The notes beneath the pieces were generated by a model. It was not told the origin of the DNA, ran no database searches, and saw only the letters and a list, made by a program, of their open reading frames with translations. The position numbers and the translations under genes were made by a program. A stretch of 19,358 nt of DNA from Moraxella equi (GTDB taxonomy: Bacteria > Pseudomonadota > Gammaproteobacteria > Pseudomonadales > Moraxellaceae): contig NZ_MXAP01000042.1 in NCBI RefSeq assembly GCF_002027555.1, forward strand, positions 1 through 19,358, read 5' to 3'. Shown here one piece after another: positions 1-6,952 of the stretch (within the stretch, counting starts at the first letter, position 1; every line of letters starts with the position of its first letter).

Positions 1-170
1 TTGGGTTCGGTTGGTATAGAGTGTGTCAAATATTGGTGTTTGACATAAAATGGGAAAAGTGCCTGATTTTTATTGCAAATACAAAAGCGGGTATTTCAAT
101 TTAACCACGCCTTTATTTTAAAAAATCTCATCATGATTTGATTAGGATAAGCCCATTGTTAGGGCAACTC

Positions 171-1357
171 TTATTGCCGAGAGCTTATTTTTGCACTTGC
201 CCCATGCACCAATACCGCCAGTAACATCACGCCCGCCCCGACATAGCCTATCATGGTCAGTCCTAGGGCTTGATGAGCGATGATCATACCGCCAAGTAAC
301 GCCCCACCACCGATACCGATGTTATAAATCCCAGAAAACAGACTCATGGCGACATCTGTGGCTTGTGGGGCGAGTTTTAGGGTGCGAAGTTGTAGCACCA
401 GACTAATAGCCGTCATGCTCACGCCCCACAGCACCGCCAATGCCGTCCACAGCACGACATGACCTGCCAATATCATCATCAGCATGAGACTAGATAGCAC
501 GCCAATCATCGCCAACCACAAAAACCCCTGCTCAAAACGCTCATAATACCGCCCAAACAGCACGCTCGCCACAATCCCTGCCAAGCCAAAGATAAGCAGT
601 ACCGCCGTGGCATAGGTTGGGCTAAATGCATTGATGTGCAACACAAACGGCTCAATGTAACTATAAGCGGTAAAATGTGCCGTGACGGCTAGGGCTATCA
701 TGAGATAGACGGCGATAAGGGGTTTGTTTTTGGCGATAAGTGTCAAGCTTGATAAGTCGCCCACGTTGCGACTGGGCAGTTTTGGTAAAATCCACCACAG
801 CACCATCATGGCGACAAAAGCAATCGCCCCAAAAGTCGTCCGCCAGCCCAGATACTGCCCCAATATCCGCCCAAGCGGTAATCCCAACACAGTCGCCAAT
901 GCCGAGCCTGTGGCGAGCATGCCTAGGGCGGTGGTTTGTTTGCCTTTGGGGGTGACACGGACAACAAGGCTTGCTGTGATAGACCAAAACACCGCATGAG
1001 CCAGTGCCACTCCTGCCCGAGCGATGAGCAGTACGGCAAAGCTGCTGGCAAGCACGGTCATGATATGACTGATGATAAAGATGATGAATAAACCCATGAG
1101 CAGTTTTTTGCGTTCTATCTTGGCGGTTAGGAGTAGGCAGGCAAGGATAAGCACGCCACAATCCACGCATACACGGTCATCATCACGCCCACTTCATGAG
1201 CAGGCATGCCAAAACTTGCCCCGATGTCAGAGAGTAGGGCGACAGGGATGAACTCAGTGGTGTTAAAGATAAAGGCGGATAGGGCTAGGGCGACGACACG
1301 CAGGGTGCGAATGCGGTTGGCGTGGGCAGAAAAGTCGTGTTGGGGGATGTGGGTCAT
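171..1357 (-). pseudogene. sotB: SotB-type sugar efflux MFS transporter, frameshifted
   Basis: Inner-membrane transporter of the major facilitator superfamily. The SotB family exports sugars such as arabinose or IPTG by proton antiport, with about 12 membrane helices and 396 residues in E. coli. The N-terminal piece (1357 down to about 1135) contains [18 protein letters not shown] and the motif [11 protein letters not shown]. The rest (about 1132 to 171) continues with [39 protein letters not shown] and YSYIEPFV, all hallmarks of SotB. The two pieces lie in different frames that meet at 1127-1166. Adding one base there gives 395 residues, almost exactly the family length. The start at 1357 (MTHIPQ) is preferred; an in-frame ATG at 1381 would add eight residues, and neither has a strong ribosome site. 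It diverges from the peptidase operon. The family call is firm; whether the gene is truly inactive depends on the base count at the junction. Confidence 0.85.
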
Positions 1358-1454
1358 GGATAAAAAGGCGTATTTTAACATAAAATGCTAAAATGTTGTA
1401 TCAAAAATGGCTTGGGTGTAAAATAGGCGTTTATAGTATTATCAAGGAAAAACC

Positions 1455-3260
1455 ATGACTGACTTTCACAAAACCCCGTCCGATGTCCGCCACGCCCGAG
1501 TGCTTGCTGTGCGTGCGATACTTGCCGAGCGTGGGCTGTCCGCCCTTATCGTACCGTCTGCTGACCCGCACATGTCCGAGTATTTGCCTGTGTATTGGCA
1601 AGGTCGGGCGTGGTTGTCGGGCTTTACAGGGTCGGTTGGTACGTTGGTCATCACGCATGATTTTGCAGGGGTGTGGACGGACAGCCGTTATTGGGTGCAA
1701 GCTCCCATTGAGCTTGACGGCACAGGCATTGAGCTACAAAAAATGGAGCATTCTCGTCCCACTTATGCCCAGTTTTTGGCGGACAACCTACCCCAAGGGG
1801 CGAAAGTGGCGATAGACGGGGCGGTGTTGTCTATGGCGGAGTTTGATGGTCTAAACCAAGCCTTTGCCAAGCGTGGCATAGAGCTTGTCATTGATACCGA
1901 CATTTTGGGGCAGATTTGGCAAGACCGCCCAAGCCTACCCAACGCCCCGATTTATGTGCATGACGAAATATTTGTGGATACGAGTGCCAAACAAAAACTT
2001 GCCCAAGTGCGTGAGGTTATGACCCAAAAGGGGGCGACCCATCATCTTGTTAGTGGTCTTGATGACATTGCGTGGCTCACCAACTTGCGTGGGGCGGACG
2101 TGAATTTTAACCCCGTGTTTTTGTCGCACCTACTTATCACGCCAGACACGGCGACTTTATTTGTCCATGATGACAAACTCACCGACACCGCCAAATCCGC
2201 CCTAAGCGTGGCAGGTATTGACGTGGCTCATTATGACAGCGTGGCGGAGCGTTTGGGTGATGTAGAGAGCCTGCTGTTTGACCCTGCCAAAGTGGCGGTC
2301 GGTACGCTCACCCGTTTACCAAAAACCGCCAAACTCATCAAAGCGGTCAATCCTACCACCGTGTTAAAGGCCATAAAATCGGACAATGACATCAACCATA
2401 TCCGTGAAGCCATGCGTCAAGACGGCGTGGCGTTGTGCGAGTTTTTTGCCGAGCTAGAAGACAAGCTTGCCCAAGGCGAGCGTGTGTCCGAGCTTGATAT
2501 TGATGAGATGTTGGAGCGTACCAGAAGTCGCCAGCCGAACCACGTTTCGGCAAGTTTTGATACGATTGCAGGATTTTGTGGCAATGGGGCGATTGTACAT
2601 TATCGGGCGACAGACGAGCGATTTTCGTATTTGGACAGAGACGGCTTGCTACTCATTGACTCAGGGGCTCAGTACAAAAACGGCACGACCGACATCACTC
2701 GCATGGCAGGCGTGGGGCAAATTAGCGATGATGAAAAGCGTGATGTTACCTATGTGTTAAAGGCTCATATCACCCTCGCGACTGCCCATTTTCCCAAAGA
2801 CATACCGTCCATGCAACTAGACGTATTGGCTCGCAACCAACTGTGGCAACAGGGGCTAGACTATGGGCATGGGACAGGGCATGGCGTGGGTTATTTTTTA
2901 AACGTCCATGAGGGTCCGCAGGTCATCTCACGCACTGCCCCCGTTACGCCTGAACGTATCATGAGTGAAGGCATGATAACCAGTAACGAGCCGGGGCTGT
3001 ACCGTGAAGGCAAATGGGGCATACGCCTTGAAAATCTGGTCGTGGCGGTCAAGGCACACCAGAGCGAGTTTGGTGAGTTTTTAAAATTTGAAGATTTGAC
3101 CTTATGCCCATTTGATACCCGTCTGATATTGCCACATCTTTTGACCGAACAGGAGAAGCGTTGGCTGAACGATTATCACGAACGTGTCCATGATGAGCTT
3201 ATCGGGCGTGTGGACGGGCAGGCAAAAGCGTGGCTCATTGAGCGGACACAGGCGGTGTGA
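1455..3260 (+). CDS. Xaa-Pro aminopeptidase (M24B)
   Basis: Cytosolic metallopeptidase that removes the N-terminal residue from peptides whose second residue is proline. At 601 residues it matches the long, three-domain aminopeptidase P type seen in eukaryotes and many bacteria, not the 440-residue E. coli PepP. It has two creatinase-like N-terminal domains (about 1-310), a pita-bread M24 catalytic domain (about 320-535) and a short M24 C-terminal tail. The five metal ligands are visible: Asp402 (LLIDSGAQY), Asp413 (TTDITR), His476 (GHGTGHGVG), Glu512 (TSNEPGLY) and Glu526 (IRLENLV); their spacing follows the human cytosolic enzyme. The start is supported by AAGGA at 1444-1448, six bases before the ATG. 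pepD follows after 50 bases with no terminator between, so the two are probably one operon. The substrate class is well supported; the preferred peptide lengths are not visible. Confidence 0.93.
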   Translation: MTDFHKTPSDVRHARVLAVRAILAERGLSALIVPSADPHMSEYLPVYWQGRAWLSGFTGSVGTLVITHDFAGVWTDSRYWVQAPIELDGTGIELQKMEHSRPTYAQFLADNLPQGAKVAIDGAVLSMAEFDGLNQAFAKRGIELVIDTDILGQIWQDRPSLPNAPIYVHDEIFVDTSAKQKLAQVREVMTQKGATHHLVSGLDDIAWLTNLRGADVNFNPVFLSHLLITPDTATLFVHDDKLTDTAKSALSVAGIDVAHYDSVAERLGDVESLLFDPAKVAVGTLTRLPKTAKLIKAVNPTTVLKAIKSDNDINHIREAMRQDGVALCEFFAELEDKLAQGERVSELDIDEMLERTRSRQPNHVSASFDTIAGFCGNGAIVHYRATDERFSYLDRDGLLLIDSGAQYKNGTTDITRMAGVGQISDDEKRDVTYVLKAHITLATAHFPKDIPSMQLDVLARNQLWQQGLDYGHGTGHGVGYFLNVHEGPQVISRTAPVTPERIMSEGMITSNEPGLYREGKWGIRLENLVVAVKAHQSEFGEFLKFEDLTLCPFDTRLILPHLLTEQEKRWLNDYHERVHDELIGRVDGQAKAWLIERTQAV

Positions 3261-3310
3261 GCTTTTTATCTGTTAAATACCAATTTTAAACAACCCACAA
3301 GGAAAATCCT

Positions 3311-4798
3311 ATGTTAAACCAAAACGCCCTAAATCACAACTTATCTGTCGTCCAAGACCTTGCCCCGAGCGAGCTGTGGCGGTGGTTTGCCCAGATTTGT
3401 AGCATTCCGCACCCGTCTTATCACGAAGAAGCGATAGCAAGCCACATCGCCTCATGGGCAAGTTCTCACAGGCTTACCGTGTGGCGTGATGAGATTGGTA
3501 ATGTCATTATCAAAAAACCTGCCACAGTCGGCATGGAAAACCGCACGCCCATTGCCCTGCAAGCCCATTTGGACATGGTACCCCAAGCCAACGCCAGTAC
3601 GAGCCACGACTTTACCAAAGACCCCATCATCATGCGATTTAGCGATGATAAGGCATGGATAAAGGCGACTGACACCACGCTCGGGGCGGATAACGGCATT
3701 GGCATGGCGAGCTGTTTGGCGGTGCTAAGCGATGAGACGGTGGCTCACCCTGACATCGAAGTGCTACTGACCATGACCGAAGAGACGGGCATGGTGGGGG
3801 CGATAGGCCTGCAGGCGGGGACACTGACCGCCCCAATCATGGTCAATACCGACACCGAAGAGATAGGCGAGATTTATGTGGGCTGTGCAGGGGGTGTGGA
3901 CGCTGATTTGGCGTTGCCTGTGCGTTATGTGGAAAATGGCTATGACAGTGCGATAAGTTTGACTGTCAAGGGCTTAAAGGGCGGGCATTCGGGCGTGGAC
4001 ATTCACAAAAACCGAGCAAATGCCATTAAACTGTTGGGGCGAGTGTTGGCGACTTTATCGCAGACGTGCGACTTTAAAATCGCTGACATCAAAGGCGGTT
4101 CGCTAAGAAATGCCATTGCCCGAGAAAGCGTGGCAACCCTTGTGATGAATGGGGCGGGCAAAGAGCAGTTTTTGGAAAATTTATCTACTATTATCAAAGA
4201 CATAGAGAGCGAAATCGGCACGGCAGAACCCAAACTGTCTATCACGATAGAAGACACCGAGCGACCCGATACCGTCATAGAAAACAGCCAAACCGTGATA
4301 AATCTCATCAATGTACTGCCGTCTGGCGTGGTGCGATACAGCGACAACATCGCTGACGTGGTGGAGACTTCGCTATCGTTTGGGGTGCTTGGTGTGGCAA
4401 ATGGCGAGCTGGTGGCGACCTTGCTTGTCCGCTCCTTGACCCAAGTTGGCAAACAAGGCGTGATAAGTACTTTGCAAAGCGTGGCGGATTTGGTGGGGGC
4501 AAAAGCGGTGTTTGACGGCGACTATGTGGGGTGGAACTATGACCCAAACTCTGCCATTACGCCCATAACCGCCCGTTTGTATGCTGACATTTTGGGGCAT
4601 GAACCCAAAATCAAGGTCATTCATGCAGGGCTAGAATGCGGATTGATTAAGAAAAATTATCCCAACATGGACATCGTCTCTGTGGGACCCACGATTATCA
4701 ACGCCCATTCGCCTGATGAAGCGGTGGACGTAGCGAGCGTGGCGGTGTATTGGCAACTTTTGATGGATATTTTAAAAAATTCACCTGTGAAAGCGTGA
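3311..4798 (+). CDS. pepD: Aminoacyl-histidine dipeptidase PepD (M20C)
   Basis: Cytosolic zinc dipeptidase that cleaves Xaa-His and a broad range of other unblocked dipeptides. The 495 residues align end to end with E. coli PepD (485 residues), for example ICSIPHPSYHEEAI, KPATVGMENR, LQAHLDMVPQ, TTLGADNGIGMAS and HAGLECGLIKK. Expected metal ligands and the catalytic acid are present: His86, Asp88 (catalytic helper), Asp127 in GADNG, Glu157/Glu158 in MTEE, Asp181 in NTDTEE and His466 in NAHSPDE. The M20 dimerisation insert falls at roughly 210-400. The start has AAGGA at 3299-3303, seven bases before the ATG. It is downstream of the Xaa-Pro aminopeptidase and followed by a strong hairpin terminator, so it closes a two-gene peptide-catabolism operon. 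Nothing is unusual in the coding sequence. Confidence 0.96.
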   Translation: MLNQNALNHNLSVVQDLAPSELWRWFAQICSIPHPSYHEEAIASHIASWASSHRLTVWRDEIGNVIIKKPATVGMENRTPIALQAHLDMVPQANASTSHDFTKDPIIMRFSDDKAWIKATDTTLGADNGIGMASCLAVLSDETVAHPDIEVLLTMTEETGMVGAIGLQAGTLTAPIMVNTDTEEIGEIYVGCAGGVDADLALPVRYVENGYDSAISLTVKGLKGGHSGVDIHKNRANAIKLLGRVLATLSQTCDFKIADIKGGSLRNAIARESVATLVMNGAGKEQFLENLSTIIKDIESEIGTAEPKLSITIEDTERPDTVIENSQTVINLINVLPSGVVRYSDNIADVVETSLSFGVLGVANGELVATLLVRSLTQVGKQGVISTLQSVADLVGAKAVFDGDYVGWNYDPNSAITPITARLYADILGHEPKIKVIHAGLECGLIKKNYPNMDIVSVGPTIINAHSPDEAVDVASVAVYWQLLMDILKNSPVKA

Positions 4799-4813
4799 GA
4801 AGGCGGTCAAAGT

Positions 4814-4844
4814 AAAAAATCGGGCAAGATGTCCGATTTTTTTT
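4814..4844 (+). terminator. Intrinsic terminator after pepD
   Basis: A perfect 10-bp stem (AAAAAATCGG at 4814-4823, CCGATTTTTT at 4833-4842) with a 9-base loop is followed by more T residues, 15 bases past the pepD stop. It should end the peptidase operon. Confidence 0.85.
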
Positions 4845-4901
4845 GTGGGTTTGGTTATTTGGGTGGTGTGGGACTGTTTAGTGGGGCAGGCAAGGGGTGT
4901 C

Positions 4902-4987
4902 TAGGGTGTGCTCGCCGTTGGTGTTTATGATGAAAAATGGCTAAATTATCATATCAATAAAATGTTATCAAGACTTAACATGCCCTA
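4902..4987. repeat. Short copy of a TAGGG-type inverted-repeat element
   Basis: An 86-bp element bounded by imperfect inverted ends, TAGGGTGTG at 4902-4910 and CATGCCCTA at 4979-4987. Its left part (GTTGGTGTTT then GATGAAAAATGG) closely matches the left part of the 205-bp element at 9559-9763. Its right part shares GTTATCAAG just before the terminal repeat. It therefore looks like an internally deleted member of the same dispersed, non-coding family. No transposase is encoded in it. Confidence 0.6.
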
Positions 4988-5059
4988 GCATAATTAGGAC
5001 TTGCAAAAAAAACAAAAAACTGTGCCTTAATATTAATTTTATGATTGGCGATTATTTGT

Positions 5060-5151
5060 TAGACCTCTTTTTAAACTAAAAATAAACTCTTATAAATATT
5101 GAGATTAAAGTTTTAAAAATCCACAAAAATTGAGGTTTTGAAAGAGGTCTA
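5060..5151. mobile_element. Miniature inverted-repeat element (about 92 bp)
   Basis: Perfect 11-bp terminal inverted repeats, TAGACCTCTTT at 5060-5070 and AAAGAGGTCTA at 5141-5151, enclose 70 bp of very AT-rich sequence with no open frame. The right end read inward continues CTCTTTCAAAACC, which resembles the ends of IS5-group insertion sequences; that link is from memory and untested. If the element proper is GACCTC...GAGGTC, a TA dinucleotide flanks it on both sides and could be the target duplication. It is a non-autonomous element that would need a transposase from elsewhere. Confidence 0.6.
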
Positions 5152-5157
5152 TTAAAT

Positions 5158-5280
5158 GTGGCTCACGATTCTTTGGTTGATTTTGAAACTACCCACCTAA
5201 TCCAATCATCAAATCAATGCTTCATCCAAGCCTTTTTAAATGATTGTGATAAAATAAGTGAGGGTTTCGTAGTTTATTAG
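5158..5280 (+). other. Gene-like remnant next to the miniature element
   Basis: A 40-codon open frame begins at GTG 5158 and ends at TAG 5280, seven bases after the miniature element. The translation (starts VAHDSLVDFETTHLIQ, ends CDKISEGFVVY) has balanced composition and looks like protein. I see no Shine-Dalgarno site and do not recognise a family. The frame is open leftwards into the element end, so it may be the tail of a gene cut by the insertion, or chance. The rest of 4988-5384 holds no convincing gene. Confidence 0.25.
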
Positions 5281-5384
5281 AGTATCTTGACATGGGTCTG
5301 GTTTTTCAGGAGGCTTAATAAATTCCCTATTTTTTCTGTTAATTCTATGCTACTATAAAATCACTCCATTTTTAAGGATATTTT

Positions 5385-5718
5385 ATGAAAACATTAAAAG
5401 CAGTTGCCGTTTGTGCGTTGCTTGCCATAAGTGGACAAAGTTTTGCCAATACCGCCAAACCCATACAAATCACATTTCCCAAAGGCGAAACTTGTCATGA
5501 TTTTAAAGCAAAAGTTGGTAAAAAACCAAATCAACATTCATATCACAGACCCAAACCAAAAACCCTTAACGAGCGTGGGAGAGATGATTGACTTTTATCC
5601 CACAATTTATCTATATGAGCCAACCATAACGGGCTTGTATGGCATTTCTTTTACCACCAAAAACAAAAGCAATGCCAAAATTGATGTGAGAGTATGTGCT
5701 GATGAGAATTTATTTTGA
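5385..5718 (+). pseudogene. Small secreted protein, frameshifted (copy 1 of a tandem pair)
   Basis: It begins with a clear Sec signal peptide (MKTLKAVAVCALLAISGQSFA, cut before NT) and a Shine-Dalgarno AAGGA at 5373-5377. The initial frame stops at 5591. The frame one base later carries on to TGA 5718 with a sequence that aligns to the intact downstream paralogue, including a late Cys (DVRVCADENLF versus DVQFCAY). The switch falls at an A6 run (about 5520-5525): with five A's it reads KVGKNQINIHITDPN and gives 110 residues, against 118 for copy 2. The restored mature protein would have two cysteines, probably one disulfide, and mostly beta structure. The function is unknown. A TATAAAAT box at 5354-5361 is a plausible -10. 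It may be a pseudogene, a slippage switch or a homopolymer error. Confidence 0.65.
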
Positions 5719-5832
5719 AAATTCAATGAAAGGATTGAGATAAAAATAGGAAAAGAATTTAATGATAATAAGGAATGGGCGGTAAACCTGCTGACCTTTA
5801 TGATTAAGAAAAATTATGATAAATTGGAGTGA
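5719..5832 (+). other. Coding-like remnant between the secreted paralogues
   Basis: Directly after the TGA at 5716-5718 the same frame stays open for 37 codons to TGA 5830-5832. It reads KFNERIEIKIGKEFND, then NKEWAVNLLTFMIKKN. Composition is protein-like, but there is no start codon or ribosome site of its own. It could be a former C-terminal extension of copy 1 now cut off by a stop (TGG to TGA would rejoin it), or the tail of a lost gene. I do not recognise it. Confidence 0.25.
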
Positions 5833-5912
5833 GTCTAAAAAATAAATTTTCTCTATCTTTGCTTTTTATTTTCTGATACAATAAAAACCCACTTCATTTT
5901 TAAGGATATTTT

Positions 5913-6269
5913 ATGAAAACATTAAAAGTAGTCGCTGTTTGTGCGTTGCTTGCCATAAGTAGTCAAAGTTTTGCTAATACCGTGCCGATTAAATTTGCCA
6001 AAGGCAGTTATTGTGGTAGTTTTTCTGGTGACTTTAAAGGCAAAGCGTTTACCATACAACTTGGTGCTAACCAAACATTGGAAATCAATGGCTTGTATCT
6101 CATCAATCCAATCGTAAAAGGCCCTAAGGGCAGAATATTAAAAGTTGCTGGCTGGGAAGGTGAGGATGTGGTTTATTACAATACCACAACGGCAGGAAGA
6201 TATACAATCACTTTAAGACCTGAGGACGGTAGTGGGTATTATGGCGATGTGCAATTTTGTGCCTATTAA
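5913..6269 (+). CDS. Small secreted protein of unknown function (copy 2)
   Basis: A 118-residue exported protein. Residues 1-21 are a Sec signal peptide nearly identical to that of copy 1, with predicted cleavage after SFA. The mature part of about 97 residues has two cysteines (one in KGSYCGSF, one in VQFCAY), many Tyr/Gly/Thr and alternating hydrophobic residues, which suggest a small disulfide-closed beta domain in the periplasm or outside the cell. The motif F-x-K-G-x-x-C recurs in copy 1 and in the 305-residue secreted protein at 17189-18106. The start is set by AAGGA at 5901-5905, seven bases before ATG; TACAAT at 5877-5882 is a possible -10. The gene ends in a strong terminator. I know no family for it. 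Length and signal are visible; the function is open. Confidence 0.75.
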   Translation: MKTLKVVAVCALLAISSQSFANTVPIKFAKGSYCGSFSGDFKGKAFTIQLGANQTLEINGLYLINPIVKGPKGRILKVAGWEGEDVVYYNTTTAGRYTITLRPEDGSGYYGDVQFCAY

Positions 6270-6280
6270 ACCACCAAGCC

Positions 6281-6311
6281 AAAAACCCATTCAACTGATG
6301 AATGGGTTTTT
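6281..6311. terminator. Bidirectional-looking hairpin terminator
   Basis: A perfect 13-bp stem, AAAAACCCATTCA (6281-6293) with TGAATGGGTTTTT (6299-6311), and a 5-base loop lie 12 bases after the secreted-protein stop. The A-rich left arm and T-rich right arm allow function on either strand. It separates this gene from infC. Confidence 0.88.
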
Positions 6312-6325
6312 GAGTAAATGACTAC

Positions 6326-6354
6326 TTGAAATCCCCACAATTTTTAAGTAAAAT
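6326..6354 (+). promoter_or_regulatory. Probable sigma-70 promoter of infC
   Basis: TTGAAA (6326-6331) and TAAAAT (6349-6354) are separated by the ideal 17 bases, 32 bases before the infC start codon and just after the preceding terminator. This supports infC having its own transcript. Confidence 0.6.
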
Positions 6355-6374
6355 ATGAGTCTATCTTTTTATTT

Positions 6375-6389
6375 GGAGTATGACCCATT
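6375..6389 (+). promoter_or_regulatory. Ribosome site and AUU start codon of infC
   Basis: GGAG at 6375-6378 lies eight bases before ATT at 6387-6389, with an in-frame TGA between them at 6381-6383. The stop rules out any longer start, so initiation must occur at AUU; this site is the likely target of IF3 feedback control. Confidence 0.85.
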
Positions 6390-6908
6390 AAACCGTCAAA
6401 CCGCCTAAACATCAACGAAGAAATTCGTGCCAAAGAAGTCCGCCTAGTCAAAGAAGACGGTGAACAGCTTGGCGTTGTCAGCCTAAAAGAAGCCTTAGAA
6501 AAGGCAAGAGATGCCAATTTGGATTTGGTTGAGATTGTCCCAGACGCCAAGCCCCCTGTGGCAAAGATTATGGACTACAAACGTCATTTGTACGAACAAA
6601 AGCAAAAAGCCAAAGAAGCCAAAAAGAACCAAAAACAGACCCAAGTCAAAGAAATCAAGCTAAGACCAGGTACAGAAGAAGCGGATTATCAGGTCAAGCT
6701 ACGCAAAATCGTGGAGTTTTTGGAAGACAAAGACAAGGTCAAAGTCTCCATTCGTTTTCGTGGACGTGAGATGAGCCACCAAGAGATTGGACGAGCCCAA
6801 CTTGAACGTATCATCAAAGATACCGAAGAGATAGCCAGCGTAGAGCAAGCCCCTAAGGTGGAAGGTCGCCAAATGGGTATGCTACTAGGGCCTGCTAAGA
6901 AGAAGTGA
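6387..6908 (+). CDS. infC: Translation initiation factor IF-3, AUU start
   Basis: IF3 binds the 30S subunit, keeps it apart from 50S and proofreads the initiator tRNA and start codon. The protein starts [20 protein letters not shown] and runs through [18 protein letters not shown] (end of the N-terminal domain and linker), [19 protein letters not shown] and [10 protein letters not shown] to [11 protein letters not shown], 173 residues against 180 in E. coli. No ATG, GTG or TTG precedes the conserved N-terminal region after the in-frame stop at 6381-6383. ATT at 6387, eight bases after GGAG (6375-6378), is the only good start. An AUU start is the known basis of infC autoregulation, because IF3 rejects non-standard start codons. 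A TTG start at 6519 would drop most of the N-terminal domain and is not credible. Unusually, no rpmI or rplT follows: a terminator and an opposing gene come next. Confidence 0.95.
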   Translation: MKPSNRLNINEEIRAKEVRLVKEDGEQLGVVSLKEALEKARDANLDLVEIVPDAKPPVAKIMDYKRHLYEQKQKAKEAKKNQKQTQVKEIKLRPGTEEADYQVKLRKIVEFLEDKDKVKVSIRFRGREMSHQEIGRAQLERIIKDTEEIASVEQAPKVEGRQMGMLLGPAKKK

Positions 6909-6918
6909 GCGAAATCCA

Positions 6919-6950
6919 AAAACCCCAATCAAAATGCCGATTGGGGTTTT
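6919..6950. terminator. Terminator between infC and the opposing gene
   Basis: A perfect 12-bp stem, AAAACCCCAATC (6919-6930) with GATTGGGGTTTT (6939-6950), and an 8-base loop. It lies between two converging genes and has A-rich and T-rich arms suited to both directions. Confidence 0.88.
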
Positions 6951-6952
6951 GT

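Noticed and set aside
41..69. TTGACA at 41-46 as a promoter near the left edge
   Set aside because: No acceptable -10 is found 16-18 bases downstream and no plus-strand gene follows; 1-170 holds nothing I can support.
1455..4798. Several long antisense or out-of-frame open frames inside the two peptidase genes
   Set aside because: They lie fully within strongly conserved coding sequence, have skewed composition and no ribosome sites; they are frame shadows.
1128..4895. Shared GGCAGGCAAGG string between the sotB break and the region before the 86-bp element
   Set aside because: An 11-base match without further similarity on either side; most likely chance.
6519..6908. infC starting at TTG 6519
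   Set aside because: This would delete most of the IF3 N-terminal domain, whose conserved sequence is plainly encoded upstream in the same frame.
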